A stretch of 64,000 bases of DNA from Pseudoduganella aquatica (GCF_009857595.1 NZ_WWCU01000017.1:1-64000); one strand, 5' to 3'. Counted from the stretch's first letter, positions 1 through 9,303 are shown. The notes: generated from the sequence alone by a model not told the origin. Program-made: numbers and translations.

Positions 1-1342
1 CGTTGCCGCCTGCACCTGCGCCAGCTTTGCCGCTGGCGCCCGTGCCGACCTGCGCGCCTGCACCGCGCGGTTTGCCCGCCGGGGCGCTGCCCGCCGCCTG
101 CGCCGCCAGTGCAGCTTTGCCGCCCGCTGGCCCGGTGAATGGGCGTTTCTTCTTGCCCGTAGCAGCTTGCTTGGCGGCGGGTTTGGGTGTGCCGGTTTCG
201 GGCACGCGGTGGTCCGCTTCAAAGCCGGGCTCCTCCTCGCGGCGCAGCACCTGCTTGGTCAGCTTCTCGATGGCGGCCAGCAGGTCCACCTCGTCCGCGC
301 ACACCAGCGAAATCGCCACGCCGTCGGCGCCCGCCCGGCCGGTGCGGCCAATACGGTGCACATAATCCTCGGCCACCGTGGGCAGGTCGAAATTGACCAC
401 CAGCGGCAGCGCCTCGATGTCCAGGCCGCGCGCGGCCACGTCGGTCGCCACCAGCAGCTGCACTTCGCTGGCCTTGAAGCGCTCCAACGCGCGCAGGCGG
501 GCCGGCTGCGGCTTGTCGCCATGGATGGAATCGGTGCTGATGCCGTGCGCGGCCAGCGTCTTCACCAGCGCGTCCACGCCTTTGCGCGTCTTGACGAAGA
601 CCAGCACCTGGCCCCAGCGCTGCTTCTTGAACAGGTGCAGGAACAGTTCCGCCTTGTGCGCCTTGTCCGTGGTGATGATCCACTGCTTGACCGACTTGGC
701 GGCGATATTGCGCGGGCTGGCCTGGATGGACAGCGGATCGTTCAGCAGGATCTCCGCCAGGCTGCGCACGTCCTCGGAATAGGTGGCCGAGAACATCAGC
801 GTCTGGTGCTCGTCGGGCAGGGCCAGCAGGATGGCTTCCAGATCGTTCGCAAAGCCCAGGTCCAGCATGCGGTCCGCCTCATCCAGCACCAGCGACTCCA
901 GCTGCTCGAACTGCACCGCGCCCTGGCGGAACAGGTCCAGCAGGCGGCCCGGCGTGGCCACCATCACGTCCAGGCCCTTGTTCAGCTTGGCGATCTGCGG
1001 CTCGATCGGCACGCCGCCGTAGGCCACGTGGCAGCGCATCGGAATATTGCGGCCGTAGCTGCGGAAGCTTTCGTACACCTGCTCGGCCAGTTCGCGCGTG
1101 GGCACCAGCACCAGGCAGCGCACCTGGTTGGGCTCCGCGCGCTCGCCCTCGCTAAGGCGCTGCAGCAGCGGGATGGCAAAACCGGCCGTCTTGCCGGTGC
1201 CGGTCTGCGCGGCGGCCATCAGGTCGCGGCCCGCCAGCACGGCGGGGATGGCTTGCTTCTGGACCGGGGTGGGCGTGGTGTAGCCTACCGTGTCCAGCAT
1301 GCGCAGCAGGGGATCGATGAGGCCTAGGGATGCGAAAGTCAT
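1..1342 (-). CDS. rhlE: DEAD-box ATP-dependent RNA helicase, RhlE type (3' end cut by window)
   Basis: ATP-dependent RNA helicase of the RhlE group, which acts in ribosome maturation and RNA remodelling in the cytoplasm. The frame stays open from an ATG at 1342 to the window edge, so the C-terminus is missing. Visible motifs are the Q-motif region (YTTPTPVQKQAIP), motif I AQTGTGKT, DEAD at residues 154-157, motif III SAT, and the C-terminal RGLDI and HRIGRTGRAG. After the helicase core comes a low-complexity tail rich in Lys, Ala, Gly and Pro, typical of RhlE. Only 14 bases separate it from the upstream PLP lyase gene, so the two are probably co-transcribed. Confidence 0.93.
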   Translation of the reverse strand, partial: MTFASLGLIDPLLRMLDTVGYTTPTPVQKQAIPAVLAGRDLMAAAQTGTGKTAGFAIPLLQRLSEGERAEPNQVRCLVLVPTRELAEQVYESFRSYGRNIPMRCHVAYGGVPIEPQIAKLNKGLDVMVATPGRLLDLFRQGAVQFEQLESLVLDEADRMLDLGFANDLEAILLALPDEHQTLMFSATYSEDVRSLAEILLNDPLSIQASPRNIAAKSVKQWIITTDKAHKAELFLHLFKKQRWGQVLVFVKTRKGVDALVKTLAAHGISTDSIHGDKPQPARLRALERFKASEVQLLVATDVAARGLDIEALPLVVNFDLPTVAEDYVHRIGRTGRAGADGVAISLVCADEVDLLAAIEKLTKQVLRREEEPGFEADHRVPETGTPKPAAKQAATGKKKRPFTGPAGGKAALAAQAAGSAPAGKPRGAGAQVGTGASGKAGAGAGGN

Positions 1343-1356
1343 GGGAATCTTTATTG

Positions 1357-2451
1357 TTATTGGTCGGGAGCGGCCAGTTCGGCGCTCCACAGGGTAAGGA
1401 TGTCGTGCAGGCGCTGGTCGCTGATGGCGAGCAGGTTGTCGCCCACATACCATTCGGTGGCGCTATGGCCCGGCAGCTGTGCGTGGCTGACGCGGTTGAA
1501 CAGCCACACGCCATGCTGTTCGGCGAAGGCGTTGCGGATGGCGAGCGCGCGTTCGCGGCTCACGGGCATATGCAGGTGCAGCAGGTTGGCGTGCGGCCGG
1601 GACGGATTCGGCGTGAGCAGCGGGTGGCTGCGCAGCGTCTCGAACAGCGCCTCGGTGCGCTTGAAGTATTGCGGCATGGCGGCCAGGCGCGCGTCGAACT
1701 GCATGGCGGCGGCCACCACGTAAGGCGTGCGGTGGATGACGTTGCCGCCCTGGCGCTTGAACCACTCCTGCGCCTTGGCGACAAAGGCGGCGCCGCCCAG
1801 CAGCACCGCGCCGCCAAGACCGCCTATGCCTTTGTAGAGCGAAACGTAGACCGTGTCGAAGCCGGCGCAGATTTCGTGCAGCGGCTTGCCGTAGGCGGCT
1901 GCGGTTTCCCACAGGCGGGCGCCGTCCATGTGCAGGTGGATGCCGCGCGCGCGGCAGTAGTCCTTGATGGCTTGCAGCTCGGTCCAGCTTGGGCACTGGC
2001 CGCCGATTTCGCGCGCCGGCAGCTCCAGCGACACGGCGCCGATATGGTCGGGCAGGGCTTGCAGGTCGTCCAGCGTCCAGGGGCGGTTGGAATCGCCGAT
2101 CTGTAAGGCCTGGAAATGACCCAGCAGCTGGTGGTTGCCGCGTTCGTGCTTGAAGATGTGGGCGGTGGGATGCAGCGCCGCCAGCGGACTGCCGCGTTCC
2201 ATGCAGGCCAGGCGCAGCGCCGTCACCTGGGTCATGGTGCCGGTGATGCAGAAGGTGCCCGCCTCGAAGCCCAGCAAATCCGCCATCTTGCGCTCGAAGG
2301 ACTGGATCAGCGGGCCTTCGCCGTAGGTGTCATGCGCCACGTCGTTGGCGGCGCACCAAGCGGCCATGGCGGCAAAAGTCTCCGCCGGCGCGGGCTGGCG
2401 ATGGCCGGGCAATACGGTATGGCACATCTGGCGCAGTTCGGCGTCCGTCAC
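1357..2451 (-). CDS. threonine aldolase / beta-eliminating lyase family PLP enzyme
   Basis: Fold-type I PLP enzyme of the low-specificity threonine aldolase family, which typically cleaves threonine or allo-threonine to glycine and acetaldehyde. The motif HLHMDGARLWE precedes the Schiff-base lysine in SLYKGIGG (Lys207 from the chosen start). I chose the GTG at 2451 because CAGGAG lies seven bases upstream and because the upstream extension of the open frame has no family-like sequence; this gives 364 residues, close to the family norm. A TTG two codons earlier is possible. The exact substrate cannot be read from the sequence. Confidence 0.85.
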   Translation of the reverse strand: MTDAELRQMCHTVLPGHRQPAPAETFAAMAAWCAANDVAHDTYGEGPLIQSFERKMADLLGFEAGTFCITGTMTQVTALRLACMERGSPLAALHPTAHIFKHERGNHQLLGHFQALQIGDSNRPWTLDDLQALPDHIGAVSLELPAREIGGQCPSWTELQAIKDYCRARGIHLHMDGARLWETAAAYGKPLHEICAGFDTVYVSLYKGIGGLGGAVLLGGAAFVAKAQEWFKRQGGNVIHRTPYVVAAAMQFDARLAAMPQYFKRTEALFETLRSHPLLTPNPSRPHANLLHLHMPVSRERALAIRNAFAEQHGVWLFNRVSHAQLPGHSATEWYVGDNLLAISDQRLHDILTLWSAELAAPDQ

Positions 2452-2533
2452 GGGCAATCTCCTGAAAGAACGTGATTTTACAGGACTGGCGCAGGATCGC
2501 ACGGCGAATAGTCCGGCGTGCAATGGAATGGGA

Positions 2534-2539
2534 TATAAT
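2534..2539 (+). promoter_or_regulatory. possible -10 box for the PEP-CTERM gene
   Basis: A perfect TATAAT lies 28 bases before the first ATG of the PEP-CTERM gene, in a locally AT-rich patch. No convincing -35 box sits 16-18 bases upstream, so either the promoter is activator-dependent or the match is chance. Confidence 0.4.
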
Positions 2540-2566
2540 TGCCTAAAGCTAAATAATGTTATCAAT

Positions 2567-3265
2567 ATGAAACTAAGACAAAAGATGAACAAACTGATGA
2601 AGGCGCTCTTTGTGGTCGCCTTGCTGGCCTCCAGCGCGGCCCAGGCGGTGGTGGTGCGCGGCGCCGGTACCGGCGCGCTGATCGGCGGCGACCTGACGGA
2701 CCCCGAGAACAACGGCAATCCGGAAGCGGATATCGGCTATAACGCCACCTTCCGCTCGTCGGTGGAGCCGGGCTTTGGCGGCGGCGAGTATGCCTTCAAC
2801 GTGTTCGACAACCGCGTCGGCGGCGGCAACGACAAGTGGTGCTGCGACGGCGGCACGGTGTGGGTCGAGGCCAACTTCGGCAGCAAGCGCTACAACCTGA
2901 CCAAGTTCACTGCCACATCCGGCAACGACGGCCCGGAACGCGATCCGGACATCTGGCAAATCCTGGGCTCGAACGACGGCATCAACTACACGCCCATCTT
3001 CAGCTATAACAACAACGGCGTGTCGGCATGGGGCTCGAATCGCCTGCAGGTCAATGAATACAGCAAGGCTGGCGGGGACTTTACCTCCAATGCCGCCTAC
3101 AGCATCTTCCGCTACCAGGCCACGTCCACGGTCTATGAGGGCGGCATGCACCAGCTGAACGAACTGGAATTCTTCGGCACCGCCGTGCCGGAACCGGGGA
3201 CGCTGGCATTGAGCGGACTGGGTTTGATGGCGCTGCTGCTGAGCCGCCGCAAAAAGCGCGCTTAA
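2567..3265 (+). CDS. PEP-CTERM sorting domain protein with discoidin-like body
   Basis: Exported protein of about 232 residues. It has a Sec signal peptide (MNKLMKALFVVALLASSAAQA) and a C-terminal PEP-CTERM tail: VPEPGTL, a hydrophobic segment and a basic SRRKKRA end. Such tails are processed by an exosortase, so the mature protein probably reaches the envelope or exopolysaccharide matrix. The middle (about residues 40-200) is rich in Gly, Asn and aromatics; its pattern (WVEANFGSKRYNLTKF, DIWQILGSNDG) resembles the F5/8 type C jelly-roll. An adjacent Cys-Cys pair occurs near residue 93. Start may be 2567 or the in-frame ATG at 2585; neither has a strong ribosome binding site. No exosortase gene is in the window. 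Confidence 0.8.
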   Translation: MKLRQKMNKLMKALFVVALLASSAAQAVVVRGAGTGALIGGDLTDPENNGNPEADIGYNATFRSSVEPGFGGGEYAFNVFDNRVGGGNDKWCCDGGTVWVEANFGSKRYNLTKFTATSGNDGPERDPDIWQILGSNDGINYTPIFSYNNNGVSAWGSNRLQVNEYSKAGGDFTSNAAYSIFRYQATSTVYEGGMHQLNELEFFGTAVPEPGTLALSGLGLMALLLSRRKKRA

Positions 3266-3275
3266 ATCTCAAGCC

Positions 3276-3311
3276 AAAAAAAAAGCCGCATCATCATGCG
3301 GCTTTTTTTTT
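3276..3311. terminator. bidirectional rho-independent terminator
   Basis: Nine A residues, a 7-bp stem (3285-3291 with 3296-3302, GCCGCAT/ATGCGGC), a 4-base loop and nine T residues. It can stop transcription from both the PEP-CTERM gene and the convergent ABC exporter, whose stop codon begins at its edge. Confidence 0.93.
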
Positions 3312-5193
3312 ACGTCGCAGCGTGCACGCTGTGGACGTGGTGGAACTGCAGCGCCGCCAAGTTGGCGTAAATCCCGCCCAGCGCAACCAGCGATGCGTGC
3401 GTGCCGGTTTCCACGATCTTGCCGTCTTCCATGACGATGATGCGGTCCGCGCGCTGCACCGTTGCCAGGCGGTGCGCGATGATGACGGTGGTGCGGCCCT
3501 GCATGGCCGCTTCCAGCGCGCCTTGCACCAGGCGCTCCGATTCCGCGTCCAGCGCGCTGGTGGCTTCATCCAGCAGCAGTAGCGGGGGATTTTTCAGCAG
3601 CGCGCGCGCGATAGCGATGCGCTGACGCTGGCCGCCGGACAGGCGTACGCCGCGCTCGCCCAGGAAGGACTGGTAGCCGTTCGGCAGGCGTTCGATGAAC
3701 TCGTGCGCCGCCGCCAGCTTGGCGGCCTGGATCACTTCCGCGTCGGTGGCGCCGGCGCGGCCGTAGCGGATGTTTTCCATCGCGTCGGTCGAGAAGATCA
3801 CCGTATCCTGCGGCACGATGCCGATGGCGTCGCGCAGCGTGTGCAGGTCGAGCTGGCGGATGTCCACGCCATCGAGCTTGATGGCGCCCAGCTGCGGGTC
3901 GTAGAAGCGTAGGAAGAGCTGGAATAGCGTGGTTTTGCCAGCGCCCGAAGGTCCCACCACGGCGACGGTCTCACCGGGCTTGATGTCCAGCGACAAGTGC
4001 GCCAGCGCGGCGGTGTCCGGACGCGAAGGGTAGTTGAAGGTGACGTCGGCCAGCGTCAGCGAGGCGCCGTTGGCGGCGCGCGGCGGCAGGGCGACCGGAT
4101 GCGCGGGCGACTGGATCTGGGACTTGACCGACATCAGTTCCAGCAGGCGTTCGGTGGCGCCGGCCGCGCGCTGGGCTTCGCCCATCACTTCCGACAGGGC
4201 GCCGATGGCGCCGGCAACAATGGAGGCGTACAGGATGAACTGGCCCAGGTCGCCGCCGGTCATGGCGCCGTCCAGCACCGCGTGCGCGCCCAGCCACAGC
4301 ACAAACACAATGGTGCCGAACACCAGCACGATGGCCAGCGCGGTCAGCATGGCGCGTGCGCGGATGCGCTTCATGGCGGTGACGAAGGCCCCTTCCACCG
4401 ATGCGCCAAAGCGCTCGGTTTCAATCTTTTCATGCGTGAAGGCCTGCACGGTGGGCATGGCGTTCAGGATTTCGCCCGCCACGGCGGAGGCGTCCGCGAT
4501 GCGGTCCTGCGAGTCGCGCGAGAGCTTGCGCACGCGGCGGCCGAACATCACGATGGGCAGCACCGTCAGGATCAGCAGGCCGATGATGATGGACGACAGC
4601 TTCACGCTGGTGACGAACAGCATGGCCAGGCCGCCAAGGAACAGCAGCACATTGCGCAGCGCCATGGAGATGCTGGTGCCCACCACCGCCTGGATCAGCG
4701 TGGTGTCGGTGGTGATGCGCGACAGCACCTCGCCGGTCTGCGTGGTTTCGAAGAATTCCGGGCTTTGCGTGACCACGTGGCGGTACACGGCGCTGCGGAT
4801 GTCGGCCGTGACGCGTTCACCCAGCCAGGACACGGTGTAGAAGCGCGCCGCCGTCGCCAGCGCCAGGATGGTGGCCACGCCGAACAGCGCCAGGAACACC
4901 AGGTTTACATGCTGGATGCTGCGCACCCCGGCCGAGGCGCCGAAGCCCAGGTCTATCATCTGCTTGAAGGCGGCCGGTATGGCCAGGGTGGCGCCGGCGG
5001 CCACCACCAGCGCCACGCCGGCCATGGCGAACTGCGCGCGGTAGGGGCGCAGGAAAGGCATCAGGCCCTTGAAGGCGGCCAGGCTGCCTTTCTTCAGTTC
5101 GCGGGATTCGCTCGGTGTGGATGGCGCGGCGGCGGTGCTGGTCTTGCTGTTGATACTGTCGGTCATCGTATTGTTATTCGTAAGCGTATTCAT
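3310..5193 (-). CDS. ABC exporter, fused permease and ATP-binding domains (MsbA/LapB-like)
   Basis: Half-transporter of 627 residues: about six membrane helices in residues 45-340, then a nucleotide-binding domain. Motifs seen are Walker A VGPSGAGKTTL (around residue 415), signature LSGGQRQR, Walker B LLLLDEATSALD and the H-loop IIAHRLATV. The architecture fits a homodimeric lipid, drug or peptide exporter; the substrate cannot be told. The start at 5193 overlaps the stop of the upstream lipocalin-like gene by four bases (ATGA), indicating translational coupling. It is the last gene of the overlapping run that begins at wrbA. A second in-frame ATG (MTDSINSK) lies nine codons in. Confidence 0.92.
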   Translation of the reverse strand: MNTLTNNNTMTDSINSKTSTAAAPSTPSESRELKKGSLAAFKGLMPFLRPYRAQFAMAGVALVVAAGATLAIPAAFKQMIDLGFGASAGVRSIQHVNLVFLALFGVATILALATAARFYTVSWLGERVTADIRSAVYRHVVTQSPEFFETTQTGEVLSRITTDTTLIQAVVGTSISMALRNVLLFLGGLAMLFVTSVKLSSIIIGLLILTVLPIVMFGRRVRKLSRDSQDRIADASAVAGEILNAMPTVQAFTHEKIETERFGASVEGAFVTAMKRIRARAMLTALAIVLVFGTIVFVLWLGAHAVLDGAMTGGDLGQFILYASIVAGAIGALSEVMGEAQRAAGATERLLELMSVKSQIQSPAHPVALPPRAANGASLTLADVTFNYPSRPDTAALAHLSLDIKPGETVAVVGPSGAGKTTLFQLFLRFYDPQLGAIKLDGVDIRQLDLHTLRDAIGIVPQDTVIFSTDAMENIRYGRAGATDAEVIQAAKLAAAHEFIERLPNGYQSFLGERGVRLSGGQRQRIAIARALLKNPPLLLLDEATSALDAESERLVQGALEAAMQGRTTVIIAHRLATVQRADRIIVMEDGKIVETGTHASLVALGGIYANLAALQFHHVHSVHAAT

Positions 5194-6284
5194 AATTTCA
5201 TGGGACTGGCGTAGCCCGTTAGCTCCAGGTAGCCGCGCCCCGCGCGCGCGCCGTCACGGTTCACCGTGGCCGCGCCTTCCCAGTACACCGCGCCCGTGCT
5301 GCGGCGCGAATCGAGCTCCTGGTCTTCCTGCAGGGGCGCAATCTGCCACAGCGTGCTGCCTGTGGCCAGCTGGGTGGCGACGGGATACTCGGCATTGGTG
5401 CGGGGCGAACGCCACCGCCGTTGCGGGGTAAAACTGACCTGGTCCGGCGAGTAATGCGTGATCTTACCGGATGCATCGCGCCATGTCGCGTGCGCCCATA
5501 GTTTAGCACCGGTTTTGCTGCGGATCTGGAAAGCCATCAGGGCGCCGCCGTCGTCGAGGTTGGCGCTCATCCAGTCCCAGCCCGCCGCGTCGGCGCCCAG
5601 CACCTGCTGCGACCATTCGTGGTCCAGCCAGGACACGCCGCTCACGGCCTGCGGCTTGCCCCCGCCGCGCGTGATGGCGCCGCTGGTCTTGAGCTGCGGT
5701 TCGCTGTAGTAGTAGCTGGCCTGCTGCGGGTCCGGGCCTTTGCGGGAATAGCCGTTTTCGCCCTGCAGCAGCACCGGCTGGGTGGGGGCGAGCGTGAGGT
5801 TCAGCGTGAAGCTGGCGGCGGCCAGCGTGACCTGGTACGTGCCGTCCGGGCGGCGCACCATGCGCCAGTCGTCCAGTTTCACGTCGGTGCCGCCAGCCCT
5901 GGCGTAGGCCAGGCCGAAGCCCTCGCGGGCGCTGCGCTGGTCGTGCAGCAGCTTGCCCTGGGCCGGGTCCGACAGGGCGGCGTGGCCGATGATGAGCTGC
6001 CGCGGCGCGAATCTGCTGGGGTTGGCGCTGTCCGCGCCGGTGGCGCGGCGGAAGAAAGTGACCTGGTAGCCGAGGTCCTTGCCGTCCGGCGTTTTCAGCC
6101 AGCCGGTGACGTACCACCATTCGGTCTGGTAGTCGGGATGGGCGCCGAAGGACTGGGGGAAGGGCAGCGCGGCGCCAGCGGGCAGGGGCGTGACCTCGGC
6201 ATGGCGCGGCGGCCCGGCCAGCGCCGGCATGCCCATCATGGCGGCGAACATCAGCAGCGCGCGCAGCGCAATGGCCATCATCAC
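5190..6284 (-). CDS. AttH / carotenoid 1,2-hydratase-like lipocalin-fold exported protein
   Basis: Exported protein of 364 residues with an N-terminal signal peptide (ALRALLMFAAMMGMPALAG). The body shows the AttH/CrtC (lipocalin-like) family hallmarks TEWWYVTGWL near the start and WLDHEWSQQ with GWDWMSANLDDG in the middle. In Agrobacterium the Att system pairs such a secreted protein with an ABC permease and ATPase. Here it overlaps the FtsX-like permease gene upstream by four bases (ATGA) and the ABC exporter downstream by four, so it probably works with one of them in the envelope. No carotenoid genes are nearby, so a hydratase role is unlikely. Confidence 0.87.
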   Translation of the reverse strand: MMMAIALRALLMFAAMMGMPALAGPPRHAEVTPLPAGAALPFPQSFGAHPDYQTEWWYVTGWLKTPDGKDLGYQVTFFRRATGADSANPSRFAPRQLIIGHAALSDPAQGKLLHDQRSAREGFGLAYARAGGTDVKLDDWRMVRRPDGTYQVTLAAASFTLNLTLAPTQPVLLQGENGYSRKGPDPQQASYYYSEPQLKTSGAITRGGGKPQAVSGVSWLDHEWSQQVLGADAAGWDWMSANLDDGGALMAFQIRSKTGAKLWAHATWRDASGKITHYSPDQVSFTPQRRWRSPRTNAEYPVATQLATGSTLWQIAPLQEDQELDSRRSTGAVYWEGAATVNRDGARAGRGYLELTGYASPMKL

Positions 6285-8884
6285 CAGTCCTCCCGCACGG
6301 CGCGGATGGGCGCGCCGGACAGCGCTTGCCGGCCCGCCAGCAGCGCAGTCAGCGCGGCGGCGGTCAGCAGCGCGGCGGCCACGGTGCCCAGCAGCGGCCA
6401 GGGAAGATGCATCTGCATGGTCCAGTGGAAGGACTGCGGATTCACCACAAACACCAGCACCAGGCTGATGACCCAGCCCAGCGCCGCACCGGTGGCAATG
6501 CCCAGCCCCGTCAGCGCGCTGCCTTCCAGCGCCAGGATGGCAAGGATCTGCCTGCGCGTCACGCCGATATGGCGCAGCATGCCGAATTCCTTCGAGCGCG
6601 CCAGCGTCTGCGCCGAGAATGTGGCGGCCACGCCGAACAGGCCCACAATAATCGCTATAGCCTCCAGCAGATAAGTCACAGCGAAGCTGCGGTCGAATAT
6701 CTTCAGGCTCATGGCGCGCAGCTCGGACAGCGCGCTCAGTTCCAGCGCGCCGCCGAAGGGCAGCGCCTTCAGGGCCGATTTAAGCTGCGCCATGTCCCCA
6801 TCCTTTGCCAGCCACATGGCCGTGCTGTTGACATCCATATCGCCCGTGATGGCGCGGTAGTCCGCCAGCCGCATCTGCACCGCGCCCGAGGAACGGGCGT
6901 AGTCGCGCCACACGCCGGCCACGAAGAATTCATGCAGGCCGCCCTGCAGCGGCAGTTTGAGCAGGCTGCCCGCCGTCACGCCGTACAGGTCGGACATGGG
7001 CTCGGACACCCACACCGGCCGCCGCCCCTGGGGCACGGCCACGGTGGGGCCGGCCATGGCCAGAACCTTCTCGGCGTTTGCGGCATCGATATCGCGCGCC
7101 ATCAGTAGTACGGGGGGGCGTTCCGGCGCCAGGCTCACGCCGCGCATGCGCAGGAAATCGACGCGGGCCACGCCGGGCAGGGCGCGCAGCTGCTCCTGTT
7201 CACGCAGGCCCAGCCCCGCCGTGCCGCCGCCGCTGGCGCTGCTGGCGTACAGGTCGGCCGGCAGGATTTGCAGCAGCCAGTCGTCCAGCGACACGCGGAA
7301 GCTGGACACCATGATGGCCATCGCCACCATCAGGCTGAAACTGGACAGCACGCCGCCCAGCGCAATGCCGGCCTGGCCGGAGGCGTTCGCCAGCCGCGCC
7401 AGCGTGAGCGCCAGCACGGGCGAGCTGTCCACGCGGCCCGCCGTGGCGGCGCTCCAGCGCGCGTGCAGGAAGCGGAACACCGTGGACGACAGGCGCGGCA
7501 TCAGGGCGATGGCGCCCACCAGCATCAGCGCAATCGACAGATAGCCGAAGATGGGCAGCTCCCACAGCGGCGGCATTTGCGACAGCAGCGCCGCCAGCGC
7601 CAGGCAGGCCAGCCCCGGCGAGGCACGCGCCAGGCGCGCCATGGCGGTTTCCTCGCTGCCCGACTTCAGCGCCACCGCAGGCGTGGCGCGCGACGCCTCC
7701 ACGGCGGGCGCCGCGCAGCCCAGCATGGCGACGCCCACGCCCAGCGCAAAGTAGACCAGCGCAGCGACGGGCGTAAACTGCACCTGCGGCTGCACCCCGG
7801 CGAAATAGCCCGCGCCCAGGTCGCCGCCGAAGAGGCTGAGCGCGGCGGCCGCCATGCCGTAGCCCGCCGCGATGCCGATCACCGAACCGGCCACGCCCAG
7901 CATCCAGCCTTCCAGCAGGATCTGGCGCAGCAGGCGGCCGCGTTCCATGCCCAGCACGCGCAGCAGCGCGAACTGGCTGCGCCGCCGCATGACCGACAGC
8001 GCCTGCGTGGAGAACACCAGGAAGGCGCCGGTGAACAGCGCCACCAGCGCCAGTACGCTCAGGTTCACGCGGTAGGCGCGGCTCATATTGTTGTTGCGGC
8101 TGTTCTGGTCTTCGTCGTTCGGGCTGCCGACGTGGAAGCGGCCAGGATATTGGCGCTCCAGGTCGCGCGCCAGCGCCGCTTTGAAGGCTTCGCGGTCCAC
8201 GCCGCTGCGCAGCTTCAGGTCAACGCGCGACAGCTGGCCCAGGCGGTTCAAGCGCCATTGCAGCGCGCCGATGTCCATCACCCCCAGCCGCTGCCCGGCA
8301 CGCACGCGCTGCAAGGGACCGGCCACGCGCAGCTGTACCGTCCGCGTGCCCGATTGCAGCGCCAGTACGCCGTCCTGCGGCTTGAGCCAGGCCTGGGCGG
8401 CGGGGGAGAGGAAGATGGCGTCGTCCGCCAGGGTGTCCGTCCGGTTCTCCGCTCCGGGCGCGCCCAGCAGGTCGGGCGTGACATGGCCGGCGCGGAACGG
8501 GTCCAGGCCGATAATCTGCAAGGCCGAGCGCTGGCCCGGCACCGAAGCATGCACGTCCAGCACGGGCGATGCCACCGCCACGCCATCGCGCTCGGCCAGC
8601 AGCGGGTAGATTTGTTCGTCGAAGGTGGCTTCGGCACCGCTCACCTGCACGTCGGCCTGGCCGGACAGGCTCTTGATGGCGGACGAGAATTCATTGAAGG
8701 CGGCCGCGTTGATCAGGTGGATGGCGAAGCCCAGCGATACGCCGATGGCGATGGCGGCAATGGCCGTGATGGCCCGCACCGGATGCGCGCGCCATTCGCC
8801 CAGCAGCAGCCAGCGCGACAGCCTGGCCCAGGAGCGGCGCAGCGCCGGGCCGGCGTCCTGCCGCGCAGCGTTCAACTGGAACAC
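6281..8884 (-). CDS. FtsX-like ABC transporter permease (MacB/LolC-type, two FtsX domains)
   Basis: Large inner-membrane permease of 867 residues. An N-terminal helix (ITAIAAIAIGVSLGFAIHLI) and periplasmic region are followed by three helices (residues about 270-395), then a second periplasmic domain and a final three-helix FtsX domain with the family pattern of SKEFGMLRHIGVTRRQIL. Such permeases transmit ATP hydrolysis to the periplasm, often for lipoprotein or lipid extraction. GTG at 8884 is the start; it overlaps the DUF4124 gene by 13 bases. The separate ATPase subunit these permeases need is not adjacent. The downstream exporter carries its own membrane domain and is not an obvious partner. 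Confidence 0.88.
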   Translation of the reverse strand: MFQLNAARQDAGPALRRSWARLSRWLLLGEWRAHPVRAITAIAAIAIGVSLGFAIHLINAAAFNEFSSAIKSLSGQADVQVSGAEATFDEQIYPLLAERDGVAVASPVLDVHASVPGQRSALQIIGLDPFRAGHVTPDLLGAPGAENRTDTLADDAIFLSPAAQAWLKPQDGVLALQSGTRTVQLRVAGPLQRVRAGQRLGVMDIGALQWRLNRLGQLSRVDLKLRSGVDREAFKAALARDLERQYPGRFHVGSPNDEDQNSRNNNMSRAYRVNLSVLALVALFTGAFLVFSTQALSVMRRRSQFALLRVLGMERGRLLRQILLEGWMLGVAGSVIGIAAGYGMAAAALSLFGGDLGAGYFAGVQPQVQFTPVAALVYFALGVGVAMLGCAAPAVEASRATPAVALKSGSEETAMARLARASPGLACLALAALLSQMPPLWELPIFGYLSIALMLVGAIALMPRLSSTVFRFLHARWSAATAGRVDSSPVLALTLARLANASGQAGIALGGVLSSFSLMVAMAIMVSSFRVSLDDWLLQILPADLYASSASGGGTAGLGLREQEQLRALPGVARVDFLRMRGVSLAPERPPVLLMARDIDAANAEKVLAMAGPTVAVPQGRRPVWVSEPMSDLYGVTAGSLLKLPLQGGLHEFFVAGVWRDYARSSGAVQMRLADYRAITGDMDVNSTAMWLAKDGDMAQLKSALKALPFGGALELSALSELRAMSLKIFDRSFAVTYLLEAIAIIVGLFGVAATFSAQTLARSKEFGMLRHIGVTRRQILAILALEGSALTGLGIATGAALGWVISLVLVFVVNPQSFHWTMQMHLPWPLLGTVAAALLTAAALTALLAGRQALSGAPIRAVREDW

Positions 8885-9303
8885 GCCAGCTTGACTTTGT
8901 CCGCAGCGCGCTGCGCCTTGATGCGGGCGCCTTCCTGGCGCTGGGGCTGGGCGCGGCGCAGGTCTTCGTCAGCCCATTTTTGGTCGAGCTTGGCCTTGTC
9001 GCATTTCTGGCGCCTTGCCGCTGCTGCGCGGTTGATCGCCGCGTCTTCCCGCTCGCTGGCCGCTTCGCGCTTGCGGCGTTCCTTTTCCAGCGCGGCTGCC
9101 TGCTTCTTCATGCCGGCCAGTTCGGCGGCGGCCGCCTTGTCCGGCGCCGGCGCGTCCGGCACGGCGATCACGCTGGCCGTGCCGCCCTGGCAGGGCAGTT
9201 CCGTGTATGTGACCTTGCCGTCCACCGTGCATTTGTGGACCGTCTGCGCTTGCGTGGCAGCAGAGCACAGCATCAGCAAGAGGGCGAAGGCGCGCGGTGT
9301 CAT
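8872..9303 (-). CDS. DUF4124 domain-containing exported protein
   Basis: Small exported protein of 143 residues. A signal peptide (RAFALLLMLCSAATQAQ) precedes the DUF4124 core, seen as VHKCTVDGKVTYTELPCQGG, with two cysteines that could form a disulfide. The rest (residues about 55-140) is a highly charged Lys/Glu/Arg/Ala segment likely to be a long helix or coiled coil. The role of the family is unknown. The ATG at 9303 overlaps the stop of the upstream dehydrogenase gene by four bases; the much longer open frame upstream is a shadow of that gene. Confidence 0.82.
   Translation of the reverse strand: MTPRAFALLLMLCSAATQAQTVHKCTVDGKVTYTELPCQGGTASVIAVPDAPAPDKAAAAELAGMKKQAAALEKERRKREAASEREDAAINRAAAARRQKCDKAKLDQKWADEDLRRAQPQRQEGARIKAQRAADKVKLACSS

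Noticed and set aside
1151..1514. Small overlapping open frame across the start of the helicase gene
   Set aside because: A frame-shifted reading of the helicase and of the PLP lyase end; no independent support.
5190..6284. Carotenoid 1,2-hydratase (CrtC) function for the lipocalin-like protein
   Set aside because: The fold family fits, but there is no carotenoid gene nearby and the permease context matches AttH-type proteins instead.
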